Origin: Parabacteroides sp.
GTDB lineage: Bacteria; Bacteroidota; Bacteroidia; Bacteroidales; Tannerellaceae
Reading direction: 5' to 3'
DNA: 64,000 bases
Assembly: GCA_017937385.1 (NCBI GenBank)
Contig: JAGBDR010000005.1
Coordinates: forward strand, 24,111 to 88,110
The position numbers were made by a program, and so were the translations under genes. Shown here piece after piece: positions 1 to 7,911 of this stretch (its first letter is position 1; each line of letters starts with the position of its first letter). The notes under the pieces were generated by a model that did no database searches, had not been told where the DNA came from, and saw only the letters and a program-made list of their open reading frames with translations.

Positions 1-1
1 A

Positions 2-298
2 AATGCATTTTTGGCTATTGATGAAGTAGATAATTCATTACATCCCAAATTGATAGAATATATCATTGAACGTTTCTTAAAAGAATCGGAACAGGCACAG
101 CTTCTATTGACCACTCATTATGATGGATTATTGGGTGAAGAAGATTTGCTAAGGAAAGACACGATTTGGTTCACAGAAAAAGATTCAGAAGGTGTCAGCA
201 TACTTTATCCTCTTACAGACTTTAAGGGGCTAAATCGAATCAGTTCGTTGCAGAAAGCCTATAAGTTTGGAAAATTTGGTGCAGTTCCTAACCTTTAA
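2..298 (+). CDS. AAA-family ATPase, C-terminal part (5' end outside window)
   Basis: The frame is open from base 2 and reads NAFLAIDEVDNSLHPKLIEY, a Walker B strand (hydrophobic run, DE) followed by the S-x-H-P segment of ABC/SMC-like ATPases of the AAA_15/AAA_21 (AbiLii, RloA-like) type. Further on, QLLLTTHYDGLL is the H-loop region of that fold. The protein ends in GAVPNL, a common type of ending for this family. Walker A and the N-terminal half lie upstream of the window, so the true start cannot be seen. Relatives are often accessory or defence genes paired with a RloB-like partner; the short reading frame just downstream may be what is left of such a partner. The family call is firm, the biological role is inference. 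Confidence 0.8.
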   Translation, partial: NAFLAIDEVDNSLHPKLIEYIIERFLKESEQAQLLLTTHYDGLLGEEDLLRKDTIWFTEKDSEGVSILYPLTDFKGLNRISSLQKAYKFGKFGAVPNL

Positions 299-497
299 AG
301 TAGAAATATATGAGAACAGCAAGAAAAGTGGCTACCAGGCAGGTCATTCATCCCGTAAATATTTGGAAAAAGAAAAATGGGTAATGGATCTGATTTCTGA
401 TGGTAAAATGAAGAATGCTTGTAACTTGGCGGCGAAATACCAAGGCCGGGATTCATATAGCGAAATATACAAGGCAATCCGGAAAATAGAAGAATGA
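267..497 (+). pseudogene. Short reading frame, possible remnant of a RloB-like partner gene
   Basis: A 76-codon frame opens with TTG inside the ATPase gene and ends at TGA 495-497. It has no ATG near its start. The second half (YLEKEKWVMDLISDGKMK, then NACNLAAKY and SEIYKAIRKIEE) loosely resembles the C-terminal helices of RloB-like proteins, which commonly follow ATPases of this type. RloB proteins are about 200 residues, so if the resemblance is real most of the gene has been lost. It could also be a small unrelated gene or non-coding. I cannot assign a function. Confidence 0.25.
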
Positions 498-636
498 GTT
501 TTGCATACGCTTTTATGAAAACACCCGTATTTTATATAATCCTGCTAAAAATCAACTGAGAAATAGCTCATCCTTTTTCTGTCAAATTTTTAATTATAAA
601 TATCAAAAGCATAGGCCCTGTTTGTGCGGAGGTGCA

Positions 637-644
637 TATTTTTG
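637..644 (+). promoter_or_regulatory. Candidate -7 element of the pectin operon
   Basis: TATTTTTG matches TAnnTTTG exactly. No TTTG or TTG lies at the expected 19-21 bp upstream, so the -33 half is weak. The element puts transcription start near base 651, upstream of the ATG pair at 692/695 but downstream of the longest in-frame GTG at 632, which argues against that longer start. Confidence 0.4.
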
Positions 645-691
645 CTCTTTGTGAGAGATACATGAAAATGCGTATTAATCTAATTCATATC

Positions 692-2182
692 ATGATGAAC
701 AGATACAAATTTTTTATTTTTTGCCTCTGCCTGATATGCGGAGGACACCTTGCTGCCAAGGATTATTATGCCACGGATTTCGGGGTGAAAGCGGACGGCA
801 AGACGTTGAATACGAATGCTATCCAGAAAGGGATCGACTTTGTGAACGAACAGGGGGGCGGACGGTTGGTTTTTACGGCCGGCAACTATCTGACGGGGTC
901 CATCTATTTGAAATCCAATGTGACGCTTCATCTGGAGGAGGGAGCGACTTTGCTCGGTTCGACCAACCCGTGGGATTACGAAAAGGATTCTTATATCCGC
1001 TGGATGGCGATGATTTTTGCGGTCAAACAGCAGAATATCGGCATAACGGGAAAAGGTACGATTGACGGGCGCGGTTTCCAAACGGCCAATAATATGATCG
1101 ACTATATCCAGCGGGGCATCTATCAGGATCCTCTGAAACTGGGTCGCCCGAACGAGACGAACCGCCCGCAGAACATCACTTTCCGTGAATGCGAGAACGT
1201 GACGATCCAGGACATCACGCTTCGGAATCCGGCAAGCTGGAACCAGACCTATGACCAATGTAAGAACCTGTATGTCGATGGTATACGGGTCGATAGCAAG
1301 TCTTATTGGAACAATGACGGTATCGATATCGTGGACTGTGACGGGGTCGTGCTGAAAAATGCCTTTATCGATGCGGCCGATGATGCTCTTTGCTTCAAGT
1401 CGCACGATGCGAAGAGCATGTGCCAGAACGTGGTGGTCGAGAATTGCGTAGGACGTTCGAGTGCCAGCGGGCTGAAGTTCGGGACGGTGTCGCGCGGCGG
1501 TTTCCGCAATTTCAAGGTGAAGGACATCAAGATATACGATACGTACCGTTCGGCGATAACGTTTGCTGCGGTCGACGGCGCGTTGATTGAGAATATCGAG
1601 GTCGACGGCGTGCGTTCCATCCATACCGGGAATGTGATCTACCTCCGCATTGGCGATCGCTGGAGCGCAGGGAAGAAGCCGGTCATGAGAAATATTACGA
1701 TTAAGAATGTCTATGCCGAGATTCCGATGGAAAAACCGGATGCCGGATATAATTATGAAGGGCCGATCGAGGACCTCCCGCGTAATATTTCGCCGGCCAG
1801 TATCGTCGGGCTACCGGAATATAAGATTCAGGATGTGACGCTCCAGAATATCGAAATCGTTTCGCCCGGCGGCGGCAATGCTTATTATGCCTACCGGGGG
1901 TTGGCCCCTGCCGATCTGGACAGCATCCCCGAAATGAGGACCGCATATCCGGAGTTCTCGCAGTTCAAGGAATTGCCTGCCTGGGGGTTCTATATCCGTC
2001 ATGCGGAGGGAATCACGTTTGACAACGTGACGTTCAAAGCCTTGAAGAAGGATTACCGTCCGGCTGTCGTGACCGACGATGCAGAAGGGGTGACCTTCCG
2101 GAACGTCCGCTTCGTGGAGCCGGAGAGCGAGGGGAAAAAGCAGATATTCCCTTATAAATCAAAAGTAGTGAAACTGGATTAA
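692..2182 (+). CDS. GH28-family glycoside hydrolase (polygalacturonase-like), secreted
   Basis: About 496 residues. The start at 692 (or 695) gives a clean signal peptide (MMNRYKFFIFCLCLICGG, then AAKD). A parallel beta-helix protein follows, opening with the DFGVKADGKTLNT segment typical of GH28. Candidate catalytic acids lie in NNDGIDIVDC (about residues 206-215) and in the DDALCFKSH segment (about 229-237). The classical GHG histidine motif is replaced by SSASGLKFGT, as in many Bacteroidota GH28 paralogues. The likely substrate is homogalacturonan or rhamnogalacturonan in the periplasm or at the surface. It is the first gene of a tight four-gene run (gaps of 16, 14 and 6 bp) with another GH28, a GH28-like protein and a GH106-like rhamnosidase. 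That setting favours rhamnogalacturonan. Exact linkage specificity cannot be read from sequence. Confidence 0.88.
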   Translation: MMNRYKFFIFCLCLICGGHLAAKDYYATDFGVKADGKTLNTNAIQKGIDFVNEQGGGRLVFTAGNYLTGSIYLKSNVTLHLEEGATLLGSTNPWDYEKDSYIRWMAMIFAVKQQNIGITGKGTIDGRGFQTANNMIDYIQRGIYQDPLKLGRPNETNRPQNITFRECENVTIQDITLRNPASWNQTYDQCKNLYVDGIRVDSKSYWNNDGIDIVDCDGVVLKNAFIDAADDALCFKSHDAKSMCQNVVVENCVGRSSASGLKFGTVSRGGFRNFKVKDIKIYDTYRSAITFAAVDGALIENIEVDGVRSIHTGNVIYLRIGDRWSAGKKPVMRNITIKNVYAEIPMEKPDAGYNYEGPIEDLPRNISPASIVGLPEYKIQDVTLQNIEIVSPGGGNAYYAYRGLAPADLDSIPEMRTAYPEFSQFKELPAWGFYIRHAEGITFDNVTFKALKKDYRPAVVTDDAEGVTFRNVRFVEPESEGKKQIFPYKSKVVKLD

Positions 2183-2198
2183 AATAGAAATAAGAGAG

Positions 2199-2951
2199 AT
2201 GAATAGAAACAAGTTATGGGTCGGCCTGATCGGATTGCTGGCCTTTGTGACGAGTCTTTCCGCCAAGGATTACCAGGCCGTGATGTTCGGCATCAAGTCT
2301 GACGGGGTGACGCTCAACACCCGTTCCATTCAGCGGGCTGTCGATTATATCAGCGAACAAGGGGGCGGACGGCTCGTCTTTTACGTCGGCCGCTACTTGA
2401 CCGGCTCGGTCGAGCTGAAATCAAACGTGACGATCCGTATCGAGGAGGGTGCCGTCTTGGTCGCTTCCCCGTCTGTCTATGACCTGAAGGGGCCGGACGG
2501 ATGCAACGCCCTGTTTTATGCCGTCAAGCAGAAAAACATCGGGATCGGTGGCAAAGGGATCATCGAAGGCCGTAGCGCGGCAGTGCGGGCCAGTATCGAG
2601 GACCAGTTGCAAAAGGGGCATATCCAGGGAGCTGTTGCCGATTATGAACCGGCGCTCGTCTGTCTGGAGGGGTGCAAGGAGGTGAAAATCGAACAGCTTA
2701 CCTTGCAAGATGCGGGCCGTACGGCCGAGGTGTATAAGGATTGCCGGAATGTGACGGTCGACAAAGTGGTCGTGCATGGTGGCACGTCAGGGCAGAAGGC
2801 GGTGTCGGTCTCCGGTTGCGACGGTCTGGAAATGACGGACTGTTATTTCGATGTGGAGGCGGAACCGTTGCAAACGGATGGCACGTCGCGGCGGCTTTCG
2901 TTTATGAACTGTGTGACGCCGGATGGCAAAAAGGTTTCGTGTGAGAAATAA
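2199..2951 (+). CDS. Short GH28-like beta-helix protein lacking catalytic motifs
   Basis: 250 residues with a signal peptide (MNRNKLWVGLIGLLAFVTS, cleavage near SLSAKD). The first 130 residues are clearly related to both neighbouring GH28 proteins (MFGIKSDGVTLNTRSIQ, GGGRLVFYVGRYLTGS). Where the neighbours have NNDGIDIVDC and DDAL/DDAI, this protein has KAVSVSGCDGLE and EAEPLQ, so the catalytic aspartates are gone. The chain stops about 240 residues earlier than the GH28 neighbours. The frame is intact and base composition matches its neighbours, so it is a divergent paralogue rather than a fresh pseudogene. It may be a binding protein or simply inactive. Confidence 0.75.
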   Translation: MNRNKLWVGLIGLLAFVTSLSAKDYQAVMFGIKSDGVTLNTRSIQRAVDYISEQGGGRLVFYVGRYLTGSVELKSNVTIRIEEGAVLVASPSVYDLKGPDGCNALFYAVKQKNIGIGGKGIIEGRSAAVRASIEDQLQKGHIQGAVADYEPALVCLEGCKEVKIEQLTLQDAGRTAEVYKDCRNVTVDKVVVHGGTSGQKAVSVSGCDGLEMTDCYFDVEAEPLQTDGTSRRLSFMNCVTPDGKKVSCEK

Positions 2952-2965
2952 GAGGAGAAAAAAAG

Positions 2966-5878
2966 ATGCAAAGAAGAACGTTTATCAAACAGAGTGTTTT
3001 ATGGACTGCCGGTTGTGCTGTGGGAAGCCGTATGCCGTTGTGGGGGCTGCCTGTGGCAGGTAGCGACGCGAAGGGCGTGGCCTTGCGTTCCGGCGAATTA
3101 TATAAGTTGTTTCGCGATCCGAAGTCGGTCTACCGGCCGTTTGTGCGTTGGTGGTGGAACGGCGACAAGGTGGAGGCCGACGAACTGAAGCGTGAGCTGC
3201 ATGTCCTGAAAGAGGCGGGTATCGGCGGCGTGGAGATCAACCCGGTGAAGTTTCCCGGCAACGACACGGACGATCTGGGCAAGCGTTCCTTGCCTTGGCT
3301 GAGTGATGAGTGGATCGACATGTTGAAGGTGGCATTCGACGAGGCGAAGTCGCTCGATATGACGTGCGATCTGATCGTTGGTTCCGGCTGGCCCTTCGGA
3401 GGCGAGTTCTTGGAGGGAGACGAACGGGCGGATCTGGTGGTAAATTATTCCCGGAAGCTGACGGGGCCGATTGATTATGAGGTCTCGCGCGACGGGCTGT
3501 TCAGCACGGCGGACCCGGCCATCAGTTCGCCGTTCCTGGGCAGGAAGATGGAGTTGCTTTCCTTGCAGCTGGTGCCCGAGCCGTTCGGGAGCCTCGACCA
3601 GGCGATCGACCTGATGGGCAAGGAGGTCGACGGGTCGTTCAAGTTCCGGGTGCCCGACGGCAAGTATGTTTTGTTCGCACTGGTCAAGATACGGGGCTTC
3701 CTGGAGGTGATCAATGGCGCTCCGGGGGCGACAGGCCCGGTGTTGAACCACTACAACAAGCCGGCCGTGCAGAAGTATCTGAACAATATGTCCGACAAGA
3801 TCCAGCAGCGTCTGGGGCCGTTGTCGGGAAATATCCGGGCGTTGTTTACCGACAGTATGGAGCTGGAGGGGTCCAACTGGTCGTACGACATGGCGGAAGA
3901 GTTCCGGAAACGTCGCGGCTATGACGTGCAGCCTTACTTGCCGTTCATCCTCTTCAAGATGGGTAGCATGGGAAATGTACTGACCTACGAGCCAAAGGTC
4001 GAGTTTACACCTGAGCTGGACGAGACGATCCAGCGGGTGCGCTATGATTTCGAATATACGAAAGCCGAGTTACTGCATGAACGTTTTACGCAGACCTATC
4101 TGGAGTGGTGTCGGGGCCTGCACGTCAAATCGCGTGCGCAGGCTTATGGGCGCGGGCTTTTCCCGCTGGAGAGCAGTCTGGACTACGACATCCCCGAATG
4201 CGAGTCGTGGACGATGACTTGGTTGCGGCACCGCTTGGGTGAAGAGATGTCGGAAGAGGATTACCGCCGGGGCCGTGCCTACACGATGGCCAACAAGTAT
4301 GTCTCGTCGGCCGCCCACCTGCGCGGGAAGCGGCTGGTGAGTTGCGAGGAGATGACCAATACCTACACGGTGTTCAACATGACCTTGGAATTGCTGAAGA
4401 TCGGAGGAGACCAGACGGCCATTTCCGGGGTAACGCATTCCATTTTCCACGGTTTCAACTATTCGCCCAAAGAGGCTCCGTTCCCCGGATGGATCCGCTA
4501 CGGGGCTTATTATAACGAACAGAACAACTGGTGGCCCTATTTCAAATATTATACGGCTTACAAAGGGCGTCTGGCTTCTGCCTTGCAGCACGCGACGATG
4601 TATGCCGACATCGCCGTCCTGCATCCTGTGGCCGATATGTGGAGCACGTTGGGGATGCAGAACGAGCCGTTCCCTTCGACTACCAATGTGACCTATAAGA
4701 CCTTGGTATGGGAAGCGATCCATAAGAACGGCAGCGGGTGCGACTACGTTTCCGAATCGATCATCCGCGATGCCGAGATGAAGGACGGATGTCTGTGCTA
4801 TGGCCCGCGCCGCTACAAGACGCTGTTCCTGATCGAGGTGGAACGTATGGAGCCGGCTACCGCGCGTAAATTGTATGATTTTGTAGCTTCGGGCGGGCGT
4901 ATCTTCTGTATCGAGGCCTATCCGAATAAGTCGGTCGGCTTGAAAAACCATGACGCGCACGACCGGGAGGTGCAGGAATGGGTGGAAAAGATGAAACGGA
5001 TGGACGGACGCTTCCAGTTGCTTCATAAGCCGGAAAAGGATTTCGTCGGTTGGTACCAGGGCGTACAGAAAGAACAGGGACTGACTCCGTATCTGACGAT
5101 TGAGAAGCCGAACCCTTACTTGATGCAGAACCGCTATCAGGGGGACAACAAGGAGGAGATGTTTTTCTTCAGCTATGCGCATCGCTATGATTCGCATCAG
5201 ACCCGTATCTCTTTCAGTGACGAGATCGTCAGAGGCCGCCAAGGATGGGTGTGGGATCTGGAAACAGGTTGCCGCTACCGGTTACCGTTGGATGCTGCCA
5301 ACAGCTTCCTGTTTGATTTCGGTCCGGCTGATTCGCTCTTGATCGTGTTCGACAAGCAGAAGCGGGGCGACGACTACAAGCCGCTGCCGGTGGCCGGTAC
5401 GGATTCGGAAGATCTTTCGTCCGATTGGGAAGTCGAGTTCCGCCACAGCCGGGAGGATACGGTGCAGAAGGTCCGTTTCGACCGGTTGAAGGATTTGAAG
5501 GATACGGACTATGTGAACTTCTGCGGAACGATTGTCTACCGGAAAACGGTCAAGGTCTCTTCGCCTGCCGGACGGGTGTTGAACCTCGGATTGGTACATG
5601 GTGTGTCGGAAGTATTCGTGAACGGGCAGAGCTGCGGCGTCAAATGGTATGGCCGCCGTATTCATCCGGTCGCTACCCTGTTGAAGCCGGGAGAGAACGA
5701 GGTTGAGGTACATGTCGTGACCGTCATGGGCAACTATATGAAGACGTTGAAGGATAATAAGATCGCCCAGGCATGGACCCGGAGACAGGATGTGGTGCAA
5801 CCGGCAGGTATGGTCGGGCCGGTCACTCTGTATAAAATGGAAAGTAGAGAATTGAAAATTAAGAAATTGGAAAAATAA
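2966..5878 (+). CDS. GH106-like alpha-L-rhamnosidase
   Basis: 970 residues. The N-terminus MQRRTFIKQSVLWTAG has a twin-arginine-like RR followed by a hydrophobic stretch, so it is exported. The mature part begins FRDPKSVYRPFVRWWWNGDK, then EAGIGGVEINPVKF, the signature opening of GH106 rhamnosidases. A TIM-barrel catalytic region follows. The last 150 residues form a GH2-type sugar-binding beta-sandwich (YRKTVKVSS, VFVNGQSCGVKWYGRR, LLKPGENEVEV). GH106 enzymes remove terminal L-rhamnose from rhamnogalacturonan I or II. The neighbouring GH28 genes supply the matching backbone-cleaving activity. Size is normal for the family. Catalytic residues were not assigned because that needs an alignment. 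Confidence 0.85.
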   Translation: MQRRTFIKQSVLWTAGCAVGSRMPLWGLPVAGSDAKGVALRSGELYKLFRDPKSVYRPFVRWWWNGDKVEADELKRELHVLKEAGIGGVEINPVKFPGNDTDDLGKRSLPWLSDEWIDMLKVAFDEAKSLDMTCDLIVGSGWPFGGEFLEGDERADLVVNYSRKLTGPIDYEVSRDGLFSTADPAISSPFLGRKMELLSLQLVPEPFGSLDQAIDLMGKEVDGSFKFRVPDGKYVLFALVKIRGFLEVINGAPGATGPVLNHYNKPAVQKYLNNMSDKIQQRLGPLSGNIRALFTDSMELEGSNWSYDMAEEFRKRRGYDVQPYLPFILFKMGSMGNVLTYEPKVEFTPELDETIQRVRYDFEYTKAELLHERFTQTYLEWCRGLHVKSRAQAYGRGLFPLESSLDYDIPECESWTMTWLRHRLGEEMSEEDYRRGRAYTMANKYVSSAAHLRGKRLVSCEEMTNTYTVFNMTLELLKIGGDQTAISGVTHSIFHGFNYSPKEAPFPGWIRYGAYYNEQNNWWPYFKYYTAYKGRLASALQHATMYADIAVLHPVADMWSTLGMQNEPFPSTTNVTYKTLVWEAIHKNGSGCDYVSESIIRDAEMKDGCLCYGPRRYKTLFLIEVERMEPATARKLYDFVASGGRIFCIEAYPNKSVGLKNHDAHDREVQEWVEKMKRMDGRFQLLHKPEKDFVGWYQGVQKEQGLTPYLTIEKPNPYLMQNRYQGDNKEEMFFFSYAHRYDSHQTRISFSDEIVRGRQGWVWDLETGCRYRLPLDAANSFLFDFGPADSLLIVFDKQKRGDDYKPLPVAGTDSEDLSSDWEVEFRHSREDTVQKVRFDRLKDLKDTDYVNFCGTIVYRKTVKVSSPAGRVLNLGLVHGVSEVFVNGQSCGVKWYGRRIHPVATLLKPGENEVEVHVVTVMGNYMKTLKDNKIAQAWTRRQDVVQPAGMVGPVTLYKMESRELKIKKLEK

Positions 5879-5884
5879 AAGCGT

Positions 5885-7354
5885 ATGAGTGCGATTAGAA
5901 AAATAATGATCCTGTGCCTGTTGGCGGGAATGCTGGTTCCGGTGTGGGCGAAGGATTATCCGATGACTATGTTTGGGATCAAGTCGGATGGGACAACCTT
6001 GAACACCCGTTCCATCCAGAAGGCGATCGACTTTATTTCCGAGAATGGGGGTGGACGTCTGGTGTTTACGGTCGGGCGTTATCTGACAGGCAGTATTCAT
6101 CTGAAGTCGAATGTGACGATCCATTTGGGAGAGGGGGCCGTTTTGGTCGGCTCTACCAATCCGTATGACTATGATATGGAGCTGAATGCCTGGTATGGTT
6201 TGATTTTGGCAAATAAGCAGGAGAATATCGGCATTACCGGTAAAGGTGTGATCGATGGCTGTGGGCGTGAGCTTGCCAATAATTTCATTAACCAGGTTTA
6301 TTCGGGAGTGATTAAGGATAAGTTGCAGTTGGGGCGTGTCGCCAACCGTCCGAAACTGGTCTACCTGCGCGAATGCAAGCATGTGGAGATAAAGGGGGTG
6401 ACGATGATGAACCCGGCTTTTTGGACACAGACCTACGACCAGTGTGAGAACCTGTTGATCGACGGGATCACGGTGCATAGCCGTGCTTACTGGAATAACG
6501 ACGGGATGGATATCGTTGATTGCAACGGCGCGTTGATCCAGAACTGTTATGTGGATGCGACCGACGATGCGATCTGCCTGAAGTCCCATAGTGCCGATGC
6601 CGTCTGCCAGCATATCGAGGTGCGCAACAATACGGCTTGTTCAAGCGCGAGCGGTATCAAGTTCGGGACAGCTTCGACAGGTGGTTTCAAGCATATCCGG
6701 ATTATCAACAACACGGTGTTCGACACCTTCCGTTCGGCCATCACGATTCAGGCGGTCGATGGCGGGCAGGTGGAAGATGTGGTCGTGGACAGCCTGCGCT
6801 CCATCAATACCGGAAATCCTATCTATCTGGTGGTAGGCGAGCGTCGTGAAGGCCGCCGTAGCCGGATGGACAATGTGCATATCTCGAATGTCTATGCCGA
6901 GGTACCGGCGACAAAGCCAGATGCCGGATATGAATATGAAGGGCCGACGGAAGATAACCCGCGCAATATCTCGCCTTCCGGTATCGTCGGTTTACAGGAC
7001 AACAAGATTACGAATGTCACGATCGAGAATGTCGAGATCGTCTGTCCGGGCGGTGGCAATCCGTTGTATGCCAAAGTCGGTCTGGACGAACTGGACAAGG
7101 TGCCGGAAATGCCGAAAGCCTATCCGGAGTTTTCGCAGCATAAGGAGCTGCCGGCGTGGGGATTCTACGTCCGACATGCTGATGGAGTTCTTTTCAAGAA
7201 TGTGAAGTTGACGGCTTTGAAGAAAGACTATCGTCCGGCCATTGTGCTGGATGATGTACACAATGGAACATTCACAAAGATCCAGGTGAAAGAACCGTCT
7301 GCCGGCAAAAAGGGAACCATTCATGCTTATAAATCGACAAAGATCAAGAAGTAA
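5885..7354 (+). CDS. GH28-family glycoside hydrolase, second copy
   Basis: 489 residues starting 6 bp after the rhamnosidase stop. Signal peptide MSAIRKIMILCLLAGMLVPV with cleavage near VWAKD. It is strongly similar to the first GH28 gene along its whole length: FGIKSDGTTLNTRSIQKAID, NNDGMDIVDCNG (about residue 204), DDAICLKSH (about 225), SSASGIKFGTASTGGF and a shared C-terminal PAWGFYVRHADGV segment. The two genes are diverged tandem paralogues, presumably with different linkage preferences on pectic galacturonan. Last gene of the operon; an intrinsic terminator follows within 60 bp. Confidence 0.88.
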   Translation: MSAIRKIMILCLLAGMLVPVWAKDYPMTMFGIKSDGTTLNTRSIQKAIDFISENGGGRLVFTVGRYLTGSIHLKSNVTIHLGEGAVLVGSTNPYDYDMELNAWYGLILANKQENIGITGKGVIDGCGRELANNFINQVYSGVIKDKLQLGRVANRPKLVYLRECKHVEIKGVTMMNPAFWTQTYDQCENLLIDGITVHSRAYWNNDGMDIVDCNGALIQNCYVDATDDAICLKSHSADAVCQHIEVRNNTACSSASGIKFGTASTGGFKHIRIINNTVFDTFRSAITIQAVDGGQVEDVVVDSLRSINTGNPIYLVVGERREGRRSRMDNVHISNVYAEVPATKPDAGYEYEGPTEDNPRNISPSGIVGLQDNKITNVTIENVEIVCPGGGNPLYAKVGLDELDKVPEMPKAYPEFSQHKELPAWGFYVRHADGVLFKNVKLTALKKDYRPAIVLDDVHNGTFTKIQVKEPSAGKKGTIHAYKSTKIKK

Positions 7355-7390
7355 AGCCGGGATTTGCGGAAATATATAGGAAAGAGAGAA

Positions 7391-7442
7391 AAAGGGTATC
7401 CAAATCATCAATCACTGGTTGAAAATTGGATACCCCTTTTCT
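7391..7442 (+). terminator. Intrinsic terminator of the pectin operon
   Basis: GGGTATCCAA (7394-7403) pairs perfectly with TTGGATACCC (7426-7435) around a 22-base loop, followed by CTTTTCTTTC. It lies 40 bp after the last GH28 stop. Confidence 0.85.
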
Positions 7443-7463
7443 TTCTAAATGAAAAACTTGCGT

Positions 7464-7574
7464 TTATTTATCTAAAGATCTTAACCAGCGCTTTCCCGCG
7501 GGAGTCAGAATGAAGATGAGGTAGATGAGTCCTAATCCTCCTAAAATACTGTATAATAAGACTGCTGCACTCAT
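7464..7574 (-). CDS. 36-residue single-span membrane peptide
   Basis: Reads MSAAVLLYSILGGLGLIYLI, then FILTPAGKRWLRSLDK, so one hydrophobic span followed by a basic cytoplasmic-type tail. Its ATG overlaps the TGA of the upstream 88-residue gene as ATGA (7571-7574), the classic arrangement for translational coupling, and this is the main reason to believe it is real. Function unknown. It may act with the upstream two-span protein. Confidence 0.6.
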   Translation of the reverse strand: MSAAVLLYSILGGLGLIYLIFILTPAGKRWLRSLDK

Positions 7575-7837
7575 TGTTTTTCTTTTTTAGTCGTTAATAA
7601 TGTAATAAAAGCAGCTACAGCGATTACGGTAGCCGCTGTTCCAGATATATATATCACAACTATCTTATCCGGAATAATATCCAATGCTGCCGTAATAACG
7701 GCACCCCCGATAATCAACTTGGATATATCCAATAAATATCTTGCAACCTCTTTCGGGATGCTTACATTTTCTTCCTTCACGATTGGAAGCAAATGAAGAT
7801 GTACATTCTGTTTCTTTTTCATAGCTAATCGTTTCAT
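7571..7837 (-). CDS. Small two-span membrane protein, DUF6722-like
   Basis: Up to 88 residues. After a charged N-terminus, the segment EVARYLLDISKLIIGGAVIT resembles the opening of DUF6722 family proteins. Two hydrophobic spans (about residues 38-56 and 61-80) are followed by a lysine-rich tail. A -7 element TACCTTTG on the minus strand (7855-7848) lies so close that the downstream ATG at 7822 (MKKKQNV) is an equally good start. It is coupled by ATGA to the 36-residue peptide. No function known. Confidence 0.6.
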   Translation of the reverse strand: MKRLAMKKKQNVHLHLLPIVKEENVSIPKEVARYLLDISKLIIGGAVITAALDIIPDKIVVIYISGTAATVIAVAAFITLLTTKKEKQ

Positions 7838-7848
7838 TATATAAAGAC

Positions 7849-7884
7849 AAAGGTAGAAAAGATTTCAAACCTTTCCTACCTTTT
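7849..7884 (-). terminator. Hairpin between the lipoprotein gene and the small membrane gene
   Basis: AAAGGTAG (7849-7856) pairs with CTACCTTT (7876-7883), and the stem continues inward with one mismatch. On the minus strand it follows the 550-residue lipoprotein gene. Its far arm contains the TACCTTTG promoter element of the next gene, so termination and re-initiation may share this site. The U-tract is weak. Confidence 0.45.
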
Positions 7885-7911
7885 ATGGATTTTTTCGTGA
7901 TGATGATAGCG

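Noticed and set aside
4070-5242. 390-codon open frame on the minus strand inside the rhamnosidase gene
   Set aside because: It mirrors codon use of the GH106 gene, has no family motif, and the overlapping plus-strand gene is certain.
5282-6613. 443-codon minus-strand frame across the rhamnosidase and GH28 genes
   Set aside because: Spans two well-supported genes and their junction; composition (His/Arg/Ile-rich) is that of an antisense shadow.
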